The notes below the pieces were generated by a model that had not been told where the DNA came from, did not search any database, and was given only the letters and a program-made list of their open reading frames with translations. From positions 1 through 21,865 of the forward strand of contig JACQKR010000037.1 in assembly GCA_016204425.1 (NCBI GenBank): a stretch of 21,865 nt of DNA. Reading direction: 5' to 3'. The first letter of the stretch is position 1; every line of letters begins with the position of its first letter. The DNA is from Candidatus Levyibacteriota bacterium (GTDB lineage: Bacteria; Patescibacteriota; Microgenomatia; Levybacterales; UBA12049). Below, in pieces: positions 6,948-15,032 of the stretch. The translations under genes and the position numbers were made by a program.

Positions 6948-7342
6948 CAATGTACCTCCTTCCATGATACCGCACTGAGCGTTCCAGTTGTATAGGTAAC
7001 ATCAGCTTGAATTTTCCGGGTAAAATTCTCTATTTTTCCTTCGGACACTACGATTATCGGATCTGTTCCGGTAACAGTTATGACGGCTGTTCCTCCATCA
7101 ACAGGAAGAGATTCGCCAGCATACGATGGGTCACGGAGAAGTCGAAGCAACGCATTCTCTATGCCTGATTCTGCGATAGCATGTGCATACACACCTAATT
7201 CAGTCTTGCTTGTCGATACACTGTTCACAATAGCAATAATGACTGCCCCGGTTGTAACGGTAATCGCGATAGAAAGAAAGAAAAGCAATGTGACGAGCGC
7301 TTGACCCTTCTGAGTAAGTATATTTTTGGCAGGTATTCTCAT
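6947..7342 (-). CDS. PilX/GspK-like minor pilin
   Basis: 131 aa. The N-terminus has a QKG/QALVTLL pattern (possible cleavage after Gly13) leading into a hydrophobic helix (about 14-40), then ELGVYAHAIAESGIENALLRLLRDP at about 48-72. That last block fits the PilX/GspK class, with its A..AESGIE..L..L signature. As in GspK, the +5 position is not Glu (it is Thr18). GspK-type pilins cap the tip complex and lack the Glu needed to pair with the next subunit. The mature domain is very short compared with GspK (about 300 aa), closer to PilX of reduced systems. It overlaps the upstream prepilin gene by 4 bases (ATGA) and the downstream gene by one base (TGATG). Confidence 0.8.
   Translation of the reverse strand: MRIPAKNILTQKGQALVTLLFFLSIAITVTTGAVIIAIVNSVSTSKTELGVYAHAIAESGIENALLRLLRDPSYAGESLPVDGGTAVITVTGTDPIIVVSEGKIENFTRKIQADVTYTTGTLSAVSWKEVH
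6955..6961 (-). promoter_or_regulatory. Strong Shine-Dalgarno deciding the 6947 start
   Basis: AAGGAGG on the minus strand lies 7 bases before ATG 6947 and inside the end of the preceding gene. It rules in favour of 6947 over the in-frame ATG at 6965. Confidence 0.7.
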
Positions 7343-7866
7343 CGTAGTCCAATTGTTGTCTGAATATCACGTATATCCGGACCTTTTGCTTGCTGCGCCT
7401 TACTCGTTAGCCTGAGTTGTACACGAATGCTATTTTTCCCGTTTATCTTTCCGAGTCGATGAAATGAAAGATTTGAGACCGTTGTATCATGACTATTTAG
7501 TGCGTATGAACCGGAATTATCAGTCAGTATTAAGTTATTATTCTGGACAGTATAAGTATAATCGATTCCATCGACTTGGATTTGGAGCGTATTTGATTGT
7601 TCACCAACGCTTCCGGGAATGATAATTGTTGATACCTCATGGATATCGCGCGTTAACCGTAATACGATAAAACGGTTGTCCTGCTGTAAATACGAAGTCG
7701 ATTCTGATTCTATCTGCACGTCAAGTAAAGAAGATAAGATTTGGGCAAAAACAAGCAGAAGAATCAACAATAGCCCCATAGAAATAATCATCTCCACAAG
7801 AGTAAAACCTCTTTCTGCCTTTTTATAAAGATAATCTCTTATACTACGAGTAATAACTGGTCTCAT
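7339..7866 (-). CDS. PilW/GspJ-like prepilin
   Basis: 175-aa prepilin with a 20-residue leader ending AERG/FTLVEM (cleavage after Gly20, Glu25 at +5), then a long hydrophobic helix (21-46). The segment DNRFIVLRLTRDIHEVSTI after the helix matches the GspJ/PilW family pattern of a basic RF...L.RDI..A motif. The rest is predicted beta-rich. In related systems this class is part of the minor-pilin tip complex that starts fibre assembly. It overlaps both neighbours by 4 bases (ATGA at each junction), which points to tight co-translation with the propeller-fused prepilin and the PilX-like pilin. Confidence 0.85.
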   Translation of the reverse strand: MRPVITRSIRDYLYKKAERGFTLVEMIISMGLLLILLLVFAQILSSLLDVQIESESTSYLQQDNRFIVLRLTRDIHEVSTIIIPGSVGEQSNTLQIQVDGIDYTYTVQNNNLILTDNSGSYALNSHDTTVSNLSFHRLGKINGKNSIRVQLRLTSKAQQAKGPDIRDIQTTIGLR

Positions 7867-9782
7867 AAGGAATAATTTGTTGTGACATCATAGAGTGTTG
7901 GCGACTGTGTTGAATCCGTTGTCGAGAAAAATGCTTTATATCGAAGGCATCTCCCGGGATTTTCATATCCTGTTCCGTCATCGTGTAACGCGATTGCACT
8001 TGTTGTCGCATAGTAGGTGCCCGACGTACCATCGGGGCCAACAAATGCAAAAGCGACACCGGAACAGCTATTGCTGATTGCATCAGCAATAGCAACTTGA
8101 AATCGTATGTCCGTCAATGGAAGAATATCAGTAGATGGACTTATTCTGTTATATGCCACCTCACTCCCGGGGTCAAAAGTCGTCGATTCATAGGTACCTG
8201 ATGTTGCATACTGGCCACCCGGTCCTCCTTCAATAATTTTGAATTCGGACGATGCGTCTCCCGTGATTATGTAAGAATATGCATCGCCATCCTCCTCGAT
8301 GATAGACGCTACGCCGTTAATACCGGCATCTACCTGTAACCCTCCACAGCGAGCCGGAGAAAGTTCATTTGCAATATTAATGGCCTGGTACTCTTCTCCT
8401 CCTGTCCCTACGATTATCGCTTTGTTTCCAGGAACTACAGTAATTCCCTTAGGGCTCATGCCATTTGTTTCATATCCGGTCCCGACTACCGGTAAATCAC
8501 CACTTTTTGTAGTTGTGTTGATAATATACATTTCTTTCTGTGTTGATGTCGCTAGTGCAAGATATGCTCGCGTTCCTGAACTGTTGACAAAAACATCTCT
8601 CCCGTCTCCTGCCGATGCGATGATTGCCTGTGCGGCAATAGTCAAATTTGTTGGATTGCTAATGTCAATAATTTGCATTCTCGTTGTTGAATCGGAAATC
8701 GCAACATACGCGTAATTCCCAACGACATAGACGCTTTTTCCTGTTCCAGCGAGTGTCACACCATCGGCGTCAATAGAACTTGATGAACCGATCTTCCGAA
8801 AGTTATAGAATTTATTCCCCGATGTCATATAACCGTAACTACTCGTGACAAAAACACTATCTCCATTCCCATTGCCCGGTGCATTAAAGAATCCGGCCTC
8901 GACATACTTACCGTTCACAACCTGCGTGAGATCGATAATCACGATCTCTTTCCCATTGTTATCCGTTGCCAAATAAGCATAATTCGTCTCGCCAAAGACA
9001 TCATTTGTTTTATATCCATCAAATGTATCCCCGAGGGTTGCAACCGGCGGGTTTGTATTGTTGATATCGACAGTCGCATATGAAACTCCTGAAGAGTTTT
9101 CCCCAGTCCCTGCAAACGCTTTCCCTTCAATTGCTGATACCGCATTCGCAACACCATTTTTTGGGAGATCAAGCGCTGTAATTGTAAGATCAGGAGCACA
9201 CCAATCGCCTTGTCCTCCGGCACCCAAGACGACTTCTCCACCATCTGTATTCGTCACTGTCGTACCCGTATGCGTCCCTGTAGTAAACTGTGCAGCAGTC
9301 GTTTCCGTGTATATCTCATTTTGATATCGGGTCAAATAGAGAGTCGAACTGACCGTAGTCAGAAATGGCGTGCTCCATGTGACACTCACGACTGCTTTTT
9401 TTGTAGACGGATCGATTGTCCCACCCGTTGCGACAATCGCACCTGTCGCGTCTCGTCGAGCATCACTCAAATCAATTTTTCGGGTATATCCATTCACTAA
9501 TTCTGTCCCGGAAGCAAGCGTCCAGGTAGATCCGGTAATTTGCGGATGGTAGGTACCATTCACCGCAAATGTATTCCATCCGTTTTCCCGTACAACCCGC
9601 AACGCCTCATGCGCTTCCTGTAAAAGACTCGTTGCTTCAGATCGCTGCAATTCTTGTGCTTTACCCTGTCTGGACGCAAAAAGACCGGTAAGGAGGGCCG
9701 GGAGCAGTAACGCCGTTAAGCCAATGACCAAAAGAATCTCAATCAGTGATTGGCCTCTCGGTATGAAATATCGAAAATTCAT
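7863..9782 (-). CDS. PilV-like prepilin fused to a beta-propeller-like adhesin
   Basis: 639 aa, four times the usual pilin length. Residues 1-10 form a short leader ending IPRG; the mature protein would start QSLIEILLVIG with Glu15 at +5, then a hydrophobic helix to about 34. Residues 40-155 look like a PilV/GspI-type minor pilin domain. Residues about 195-520 contain several LVIVD-type blade repeats: YAYLATDNNGKEIVIIDLT (268-286), YAYVAISDSTTRMQIIDISNP (357-377) and AYLALATSTQKEMYIINTT (406-424). They indicate a propeller. Residues 525-639 (GTYESTTFDPGSEVAY..., FAFVGPDGTSGTYY, RCLRYKAFFSTTDSTQSPTLYDVTTNY) form a C-terminal beta-sandwich of a kind common in CPR surface proteins. Cysteines at 195, 479, 573 and 612 may pair. 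I infer a pilus-tip adhesin, doing in one chain what PilV plus PilY1 do elsewhere. Confidence 0.88.
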   Translation of the reverse strand: MNFRYFIPRGQSLIEILLVIGLTALLLPALLTGLFASRQGKAQELQRSEATSLLQEAHEALRVVRENGWNTFAVNGTYHPQITGSTWTLASGTELVNGYTRKIDLSDARRDATGAIVATGGTIDPSTKKAVVSVTWSTPFLTTVSSTLYLTRYQNEIYTETTAAQFTTGTHTGTTVTNTDGGEVVLGAGGQGDWCAPDLTITALDLPKNGVANAVSAIEGKAFAGTGENSSGVSYATVDINNTNPPVATLGDTFDGYKTNDVFGETNYAYLATDNNGKEIVIIDLTQVVNGKYVEAGFFNAPGNGNGDSVFVTSSYGYMTSGNKFYNFRKIGSSSSIDADGVTLAGTGKSVYVVGNYAYVAISDSTTRMQIIDISNPTNLTIAAQAIIASAGDGRDVFVNSSGTRAYLALATSTQKEMYIINTTTKSGDLPVVGTGYETNGMSPKGITVVPGNKAIIVGTGGEEYQAINIANELSPARCGGLQVDAGINGVASIIEEDGDAYSYIITGDASSEFKIIEGGPGGQYATSGTYESTTFDPGSEVAYNRISPSTDILPLTDIRFQVAIADAISNSCSGVAFAFVGPDGTSGTYYATTSAIALHDDGTGYENPGRCLRYKAFFSTTDSTQSPTLYDVTTNYSL

Positions 9783-9788
9783 TGAAAA

Positions 9789-10289
9789 TTAATTAATCGC
9801 CGTTATAACCCCGTATTTATTTACCCCTATTGTCTTCTGCTGATCACGTACGGTATTTCTTATAATAATGGTGTACGACCCGGAAGCGCCAACGATCTCG
9901 CCTGTTTGCCTTGTGAATACGAGATCTGCATTTGGAAAAGATGTCGAGGTAATTTCTATGTTTTCTCCCAATGGTATCGTTATATTTGCAGTGTCTACGG
10001 GTGAAAAACTTGTGCCACGAAAGAGGACATAATCATTTTGCTGAAAATGCAAGCCATATTGATCGGCATTCACTCCTCCATCGGTATCTCCGCTCATTGC
10101 CTTTACCTGCTGCAGTTTGATGTCGGTAACAAGGGATGTAATCGATGTGTCAAGGCTTACACGATGCTTTGTGTTTGATAAATTAACAAGAACAAAGCTG
10201 AGTAGTATTGAAAAAATCCCTATAACAAGTACCAGCTCAACAAACGTAAACCCTCTTTGACCTGACGTACCGGCTGCTGCATATTTCAT
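9789..10289 (-). CDS. GspH/FimT-like prepilin
   Basis: 166-aa prepilin with a 13-residue leader ending QRG/FTFVELVLVIG (cleavage after Gly13, Glu18 at +5) and a hydrophobic helix to about 37. The region after it (LDTSITSLVTDIKLQQVKAMSG) is the typical GspH/FimT linker. The beta-rich C-terminus includes ENIEITSTSFPNADLVFTRQTGEIVGASGSYTI cut into strands, again a GspH/FimT feature (F.R.G...G...I.I). Such minor pilins belong to the initiating tip complex. It begins 2 bases after the pilC stop and is followed 6 bases later by the propeller-fused prepilin. Confidence 0.85.
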   Translation of the reverse strand: MKYAAAGTSGQRGFTFVELVLVIGIFSILLSFVLVNLSNTKHRVSLDTSITSLVTDIKLQQVKAMSGDTDGGVNADQYGLHFQQNDYVLFRGTSFSPVDTANITIPLGENIEITSTSFPNADLVFTRQTGEIVGASGSYTIIIRNTVRDQQKTIGVNKYGVITAIN

Positions 10290-10291
10290 GA

Positions 10292-11350
10292 TTACTTCGG
10301 GCTTACCTGACCGATTAAGCTATAAATTGGAGCAATAATCGCGAGCATAATCCCTCCGACTAAAACACCGACAAGAACAAGCATCAGTGGCTCAAGAAGC
10401 GCAACAAGTGTTTTTAGTGACGTTGAGACTTCATAATCAAGATACTCTGAAATATCCTGCATCGACTTATCAAGCGATCCACTTTTCTCACCGGCTTCCG
10501 TTATCTTTATCATAATACTTGGGATAACATTTCCCGAACTCCGCAGTCCTTCTGAGAATTTTCTTCCCGATGACACGGCGTCTTTTGCATGTTGTATCGC
10601 ATCGGAAACTTCTTTTTTCATAACTACCCGGACGGTAAGCTCAAGCGCACTTGTAATTGGTATCCCTGCATTGAGTAATAAAAACAAGCTATGGGTAAAT
10701 TTCGTTAAGTCAATTTCTCGTGCAAGTTTCGATAAGTAGGGAAATGAGAAAAGCACATTCACAAAAACACGCCGGTAATTCCGAAATAAATAGAAGATAA
10801 GACCGATAAAAAAGAGAACGGCAAGGGCAAGAAGCAACGTGTGCTTGATCAGTATGTCAGACATTGCGATAATAATTTTTGTCGGCAAGGGCAGCTCTAC
10901 CCGTAACCGTGAGAACACCTGAGAAATTCTCGGAACCACGACGGTTAGAATCATGAGAAGCACGCCAAAGAAAACACACATAATAAAAATAGGGTAGATG
11001 AATGCCGACTTTAATTTATCTGAAAACTCCGAGTCTTTCCTGATATTTCCCCTGAGGTCTTTGAGCGCTACATCAAGCGTCCCTGCTTCTTCTGAGGCCT
11101 TAATGATATTGACCGTCACGATATCAAAAATACGGGGAAATTTTCCAAAAGATGTGTAGAGGTGATTCCCTTGCGTCAGATCGTCCCGAATCGTCTCGAG
11201 CAGTTTTTTTTGATTTCCTTTCGCTCCCTCCAACAATGATTCAATCGACTCAAGAATGGGAATACCGGCTGAGAACATAGTCGAAAGATTGCTTATCAAA
11301 CTATATTTTTCGTTTGCTGATAAATGAATTCTTTCTAATTTCGTACTCAT
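10292..11350 (-). CDS. pilC: Type IV pilus inner-membrane platform protein PilC
   Basis: 352-aa GspF/PilC family protein, which couples the assembly ATPase to pilin insertion. It has two T2SF cytoplasmic domains. The first (about 14-117) contains FSAGIPILESIES and EEAGTLDVAL. The second (about 217-320) repeats the pattern with LLLNAGIPITSALELT and GEKSGSLDKS. Membrane segments lie at about 118-139, 171-190 and 321-346, the usual three. The length is slightly under the typical 400 because the N-terminal extension is short. The start codon overlaps the pilB stop by 4 bases (ATGA). Confidence 0.96.
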   Translation of the reverse strand: MSTKLERIHLSANEKYSLISNLSTMFSAGIPILESIESLLEGAKGNQKKLLETIRDDLTQGNHLYTSFGKFPRIFDIVTVNIIKASEEAGTLDVALKDLRGNIRKDSEFSDKLKSAFIYPIFIMCVFFGVLLMILTVVVPRISQVFSRLRVELPLPTKIIIAMSDILIKHTLLLALAVLFFIGLIFYLFRNYRRVFVNVLFSFPYLSKLAREIDLTKFTHSLFLLLNAGIPITSALELTVRVVMKKEVSDAIQHAKDAVSSGRKFSEGLRSSGNVIPSIMIKITEAGEKSGSLDKSMQDISEYLDYEVSTSLKTLVALLEPLMLVLVGVLVGGIMLAIIAPIYSLIGQVSPK

Positions 11351-13032
11351 GCTGTTTCAATTTTCGTAGCCCGAAGTACCTCTTCAATGGTTGTCAACCC
11401 TTTTATTACTTTATCAAGCCCATCATCAAGCATTGTGCTCATCCCTTCCGCAATTGCCTGACGGACAATCACATCGGAATCACGCTTCTCTGTAATCAGT
11501 TTTTTAATCTCTTTACTGATTTTCAGCACCTCAAATACACCAAGGCGCCCTGCGTATCCGGTAAAATGACATATTTTACAACCTTGTCCCTGATAAAACC
11601 GGTAGCTTGGCGTATCACCAAAGTGGCTTTTTACAAGTTCAGATGGCAGTTGCTTGAACAATTCCTCCTGCGACACAGTCATAGAAACACGACACATTTC
11701 GCATATCTTACGAATCAATCTCTGTGCAATAATCACATTCACTGTTGATGCAACTAAGAAAGGCTCAACTTTCATATCGGTAAGCCGTGGAAGCGCTGTT
11801 GCAGCATCATTTGTATGAAGGGTTGAAAGAACCAAATGGCCGGTCAAGGCGGCATTGACGGCAATTCCGGCTGTTTCGCTATCCCGGATTTCTCCGACAA
11901 AAATGATATTTGGATCCTGCCGCAAGATTGAGCGGAGCCCGGAGGCAAAGGTAAGATTGGTTTTCGAATTCACTTGTATCTGATTAATTCCTTTCAGTCG
12001 ATACTCAACAGGATCCTCAATGGTGGTAATATTTTTTTCCCGGGTATTCAAAATCTTTAAAATTGCATAAATCGATGTTGATTTTCCCGATCCTGTCGGC
12101 CCTGTAGAAAGAACCATGCCATACGACTTGGTAAACGCACTTTCAACCTTTTGAAGATCCTTTGGACTCATGCCAAGATCTTGAAGGGAGAATTGTCGAT
12201 AATGCGATGCAAGAAGACGTAAAACGGCTTTTTCTCCATCGGCAATCGGAATGATTGACACACGAATATCTAAATCTTCTTCATCAAGTGTTATTCTCAT
12301 TTTTCCATCTTGTGGTGATAAATGCTCGTCAGTTCGAAGTCTTGAGAGGACTTTTATTCTTGTTACCACCTGATCATGGAGCGCTTTCGGAAGAAACAAA
12401 ACGTCCTGTAAAATGCCGTCAATGCGGAATCGCACCAACGACTCTTTTATCTGCGGTTCAATATGTATGTCTGAAGCTTTATCTTGATACGCATAATTGA
12501 TGAGTAAATCAACAAGCTTTTCCATTGGCACGTTTGTTGCGACAATGTTTGTTCCTTTCTCGGCTTGGACGTTCAGCAGCTTATCGAATGTTCGCTGAAG
12601 CTCCTTTCTGTATATCCGGAAGGTATTATAGATATCACGCTCCGTTGCCATGAAGCGACTGACGTTCTGTCCGGTTTTCTTCGCGATAAGCAGCGCGATC
12701 TCATCATTGTGCGGATCAGCCATCGCCAGCTTAATCCCTGCTTGATCTCTGGCAAATGGAATGACCTTATATTTGCGTGCTACTTTCTCGGGAATGATAT
12801 GGAAGACTTCATCAGGAATAGTTATTTTTCCAAGAACTACAAAGGGGATTTTGAGGTGGTCTGCAATGAGAATACCGATCTGCTCATCTGAAATGACATC
12901 TTTTTCGATGAACGCATCTACCAAATTAATATTGGCATTTTTAGCGTACGTCGCGACCTCGAGAAATTTCTTCTGATCAATGAGGCCAGTTTTGAGAACT
13001 AAACCGAGTAGTTCATCGTCCGAAATAATCAT
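11347..13032 (-). CDS. pilB: Type IV pilus assembly ATPase PilB (GspE family)
   Basis: 561-aa secretion ATPase powering pilus extension. It has an N-terminal MshEN/T2SSE_N domain (about 1-150), Asp box with DIHIEP (188-193), Walker A GPTGSGKST (311-319), Walker B VGEIRD (379-384) and His box TLHTND (404-409). The GspE/PilB-type zinc site is present as Cys444, Cys447, Cys485 and Cys488. The zinc motif and the N-terminal domain argue for an extension ATPase, not the retraction ATPase PilT. No pilT is encoded in the window. The ATG at 13032 lies 11 bases after the response regulator stop, with no clear Shine-Dalgarno. Confidence 0.97.
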   Translation of the reverse strand: MIISDDELLGLVLKTGLIDQKKFLEVATYAKNANINLVDAFIEKDVISDEQIGILIADHLKIPFVVLGKITIPDEVFHIIPEKVARKYKVIPFARDQAGIKLAMADPHNDEIALLIAKKTGQNVSRFMATERDIYNTFRIYRKELQRTFDKLLNVQAEKGTNIVATNVPMEKLVDLLINYAYQDKASDIHIEPQIKESLVRFRIDGILQDVLFLPKALHDQVVTRIKVLSRLRTDEHLSPQDGKMRITLDEEDLDIRVSIIPIADGEKAVLRLLASHYRQFSLQDLGMSPKDLQKVESAFTKSYGMVLSTGPTGSGKSTSIYAILKILNTREKNITTIEDPVEYRLKGINQIQVNSKTNLTFASGLRSILRQDPNIIFVGEIRDSETAGIAVNAALTGHLVLSTLHTNDAATALPRLTDMKVEPFLVASTVNVIIAQRLIRKICEMCRVSMTVSQEELFKQLPSELVKSHFGDTPSYRFYQGQGCKICHFTGYAGRLGVFEVLKISKEIKKLITEKRDSDVIVRQAIAEGMSTMLDDGLDKVIKGLTTIEEVLRATKIETA

Positions 13033-13043
13033 GGCAGGAATGA

Positions 13044-13430
13044 TTATTGAGTATTACGTACCTGTCCTTTTTGTAATATCCCATTAATCTTCGCAATTAA
13101 ATTGGTGAAATCAAAAAAGCTTTTATTGATGTAGTCAACTGCGCCGAGCTTCTTCGCTTTTTCGATATCTTGTTCCTGCCCGAGTGTTGAAAAGACAAGA
13201 ACCGGAATTTTCTTAAGCGTTGGATCTTTGGACATCGCCTCGAGAATTTGAAAACCGTCTTTTTTCGGCATTATGAGATCCAATAAGATAAGATCAGGCT
13301 TTGTTGTATGGAGCTTTTGCAATCCTTCTTCGCCATCTGATGCGACATCGATAACAAACCCTTGCTCTGTCAGTTTGAGAGCATAAAAATTCTGAAAAAA
13401 TTTATCATCCTCAATAATCAGTATTCTCAT
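13044..13430 (-). CDS. Single-domain response regulator (CheY-like)
   Basis: 128 aa, a lone receiver domain with no output domain. The acidic pocket is Glu7/Asp8/Asp9, the phospho-acceptor is Asp51 in LILLDLIMP, the switch Ser/Thr is at 81-82, and the conserved Lys is 103 in YINKS. Stand-alone receivers act by binding a partner, as CheY binds the flagellar switch and PilG/PilH act on pili. It begins 2 bases after the Hpt gene and is followed by pilB, so I infer that it controls pilus assembly through protein contact. There is no cognate histidine kinase in the window. Confidence 0.94.
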   Translation of the reverse strand: MRILIIEDDKFFQNFYALKLTEQGFVIDVASDGEEGLQKLHTTKPDLILLDLIMPKKDGFQILEAMSKDPTLKKIPVLVFSTLGQEQDIEKAKKLGAVDYINKSFFDFTNLIAKINGILQKGQVRNTQ

Positions 13431-13432
13431 AT

Positions 13433-13816
13433 TTATGGTATCGTAAATATTTTTACTTTCTCCATCGCCTCTGTTAAATCTATCTCCTTTTGCTCATGCT
13501 CAATACTATTGATAGCCCTTTGTAAATCAGTGAAGCTAAAAAGCAGCGAATCAAGCAATTCACTCGAAACCTGACTTCCTCCATTCTTTATATCATAAAA
13601 GATTTTTTCGATCGTTCGACAGAGCGTTCCGATATTTGTATACCCCATAATATTACTTTTACTCGCAATTGTATGCACATTCATGTAGATTTCTTTTATT
13701 GCCTCAGGCTCTTTTGGATTCTCTTGCAGTTTGGAAAGTGCCTGAATTAAATCTGCAAGTTGCTCCCGTGACGTCGTCAAATAGAGTGATTTAAATTGTG
13801 CCAGATCAACGGTCAT
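13433..13816 (-). CDS. Histidine phosphotransfer (Hpt) domain protein
   Basis: 127 aa, all-helical, fitting a four-helix-bundle Hpt domain. The phospho-histidine is probably His48 in the stretch VHTIASKSNIMGYTNIGTLC, which follows the H-T-(L/I)-x-x-x-(S/K)-x-x-x-x-G-(F/Y) pattern of CheA P1 and Hpt domains. The usual KG after HTL is changed to SKS with Lys53. No kinase or ATP-binding domain is attached, so it must receive phosphate from a kinase encoded elsewhere. It is the first gene of the pilus operon, behind a TATAAT promoter, and is directly followed by the response regulator, its likely partner. There is no Shine-Dalgarno. Confidence 0.85.
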   Translation of the reverse strand: MTVDLAQFKSLYLTTSREQLADLIQALSKLQENPKEPEAIKEIYMNVHTIASKSNIMGYTNIGTLCRTIEKIFYDIKNGGSQVSSELLDSLLFSFTDLQRAINSIEHEQKEIDLTEAMEKVKIFTIP

Positions 13817-13846
13817 ACGTAAAAAACGATTCTGCGGTACCTTCGT

Positions 13847-13875
13847 ATTATAAAGAAGATCGGAGAAGAGTTAAA
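13847..13875 (-). promoter_or_regulatory. Promoter of the Hpt-response regulator-pilus operon
   Basis: Perfect minus-strand TATAAT (13847-13852) with TTTAAC (13870-13875, 3/6) 17 bases upstream. Transcription would start near 13840, giving a leader of about 23 bases before ATG 13816. Confidence 0.5.
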
Positions 13876-13883
13876 GAGGCTGT

Positions 13884-14123
13884 TTAGCGCCTTTTTCTCT
13901 TAGCAGCTTTTACGGTCTTATGCGGCTGATTTGCGAAGAAAAACAGCGTAAGCAGCAATCCCATGCCAACTATGGCCAGTGTCATAAACATCTTAAAATT
14001 CCCGCCATCGATAATATTGGATTGATTTCTATAGAAAAGGAGGAAAACACCGGCAGCAAGACAGACGATCATGAGGCCAAGAAGCGCCTTAACATTCGCA
14101 TGATGATCCTTATGATGAAGCAT
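13884..14123 (-). CDS. Small two-TM hypothetical protein
   Basis: 79 aa. A His-rich N-terminus (MLHHKDHHANVK) is followed by two hydrophobic segments (about 12-31 and 44-64) joined by a short loop, then a very basic tail (KTVKAAKRKRR). By the positive-inside rule both ends are cytoplasmic. No family is recognised. The His cluster could bind metal, but that is a guess. It has its own promoter with perfect -35 and -10 hexamers and lies 67 bases upstream of the Hpt gene on the same strand. No Shine-Dalgarno is present; the -10 box is 5 bases from the ATG. Confidence 0.65.
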   Translation of the reverse strand: MLHHKDHHANVKALLGLMIVCLAAGVFLLFYRNQSNIIDGGNFKMFMTLAIVGMGLLLTLFFFANQPHKTVKAAKRKRR

Positions 14124-14128
14124 ACTTT

Positions 14129-14159
14129 ATTATAAGAACATTGCGTGATGAGTTGTCAA
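14129..14159 (-). promoter_or_regulatory. Promoter of the two-TM protein gene
   Basis: Perfect TTGACA (14154-14159) and perfect TATAAT (14129-14134) on the minus strand, with a 19-base spacer, longer than optimal. TATAAT ends 5 bases before ATG 14123, so the mRNA would start at or within the start codon region (leaderless). Confidence 0.55.
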
Positions 14160-14162
14160 GGA

Positions 14163-14206
14163 GCAAGTTGTCTCCCAACTTGCGACGAGATCCCGCTTGC
14201 GGGGTC
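14163..14206. repeat. Two tandem hairpins in the intergenic spacer
   Basis: Hairpin 1 is a perfect 8-bp stem (14163-14170 with 14176-14183) and a 5-base loop. Hairpin 2 is an 8-bp GC-rich stem (14189-14196 with 14199-14206) with one G.T pair and a 2-base loop. TTGTC (14153-14157) and GACAA (14211-14215) could close both in a three-way junction. Lying between the stop of the HExxH gene and the next promoter, they may be a terminator without a U-run, a REP-like repeat or a 3' stabiliser. Confidence 0.5.
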
Positions 14207-14223
14207 AAGGGACAATTTAAGAT

Positions 14224-15027
14224 TTACGAAGGCAACTCTACAATAGTCTCAGTTGGCGTGTGTTGTACTATTTCTTTTCGTTTACGCCTGATTCTGATCC
14301 CATTCGTAAAAGGATCTTTCTTTGAAAATCTTGCATTAAGAAGCCCTACCCCTGATCCTCCAAAAACAAGATACGCCGGATTAATAGTTAATCCGGCAAG
14401 TAATAACAAGTAAAAAAGATCGCCCCCTACGTGTCGACCAAGCATTGTTTCATATGATTTGCGAACACGCTTCATCTGCTCTGGTTTAAACAAGCTGATG
14501 GCATTTCTGCTTGCCCGCCACTCATTCATGGAGCGCGCAATTGGCAGCGGTGCAAGGAGAGCTTTCAGCGTTGGATGCTTCGCTTGATCATAGTCCATAG
14601 CATGACCAATCTCATGCGCAACGACCCATGGCTTTGATCGATAATTCATTACAGTCTCAGTATATGGATTGTACATATTCTTCCGGAATAATTTTCCTAC
14701 ACTCCATATAACACCTGTTGCCGGGATCCCGACAGTTGCTCGTGCAACGATATTTGTTCGTCGTTCTTTTGCAAAAAGCCGCTTCACTTGACTACGAAAG
14801 GGTGCATGGTTCAGATAGACATCTATTTGTCCACGCCAGGGAGTTTCTTGAAAAATCTCAGTGACGGTACGTATCTTTTCCTCAGGATAACTCTTAAGTG
14901 CCTCCGATGGAGAAAGAAGATTAAAAGGAACTGAACCGACTCTTCCGACCGATCGCTCAAAACTACTTCCTTTTTGATGGATGATACGGAGGCCAGGATG
15001 AAATGATTCCTGTTGCATTTCTTTCAT
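14224..15027 (-). CDS. Putative zinc metalloprotease (HEIGH), paralog of the 19229-20017 gene
   Basis: 267 aa, family not named. The motif VVAHEIGHAMDYD at 135-147 supplies a classical HExxH zinc site (His138, Glu139, His142). Glu169 in SMNEWRASRNAI is a good candidate for the third ligand, as in gluzincins. The N-terminal part contains a distinctive block PFRSQVKRLFAKERRTNI (76-93) and YNPYTETVMNY (119-129). A hydrophobic stretch at about 204-233 may enter or associate with the membrane. The tail is basic. It aligns along most of its length with the 19229-20017 protein, which lacks the zinc residues. It starts 5 bases after the HD-domain gene with no clear Shine-Dalgarno; a second in-frame ATG three codons on is possible. 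Protease activity is inferred from the motif only; the substrate is unknown. Confidence 0.78.
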   Translation of the reverse strand: MKEMQQESFHPGLRIIHQKGSSFERSVGRVGSVPFNLLSPSEALKSYPEEKIRTVTEIFQETPWRGQIDVYLNHAPFRSQVKRLFAKERRTNIVARATVGIPATGVIWSVGKLFRKNMYNPYTETVMNYRSKPWVVAHEIGHAMDYDQAKHPTLKALLAPLPIARSMNEWRASRNAISLFKPEQMKRVRKSYETMLGRHVGGDLFYLLLLAGLTINPAYLVFGGSGVGLLNARFSKKDPFTNGIRIRRKRKEIVQHTPTETIVELPS

Positions 15028-15032
15028 ATATT

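Noticed and set aside
8939..9244. Long open frames antisense to or out of frame with the propeller-pilin gene (also 8299-8715 and 9058-9324)
   Set aside because: They lie wholly within a well-supported CDS, have no start signals and show no protein-like motifs.
14163..14206. Tandem hairpins read as a CRISPR array, attC site or tRNA
   Set aside because: There are only two unlike hairpins with no regular spacers, no integron core sites and no tRNA arms.
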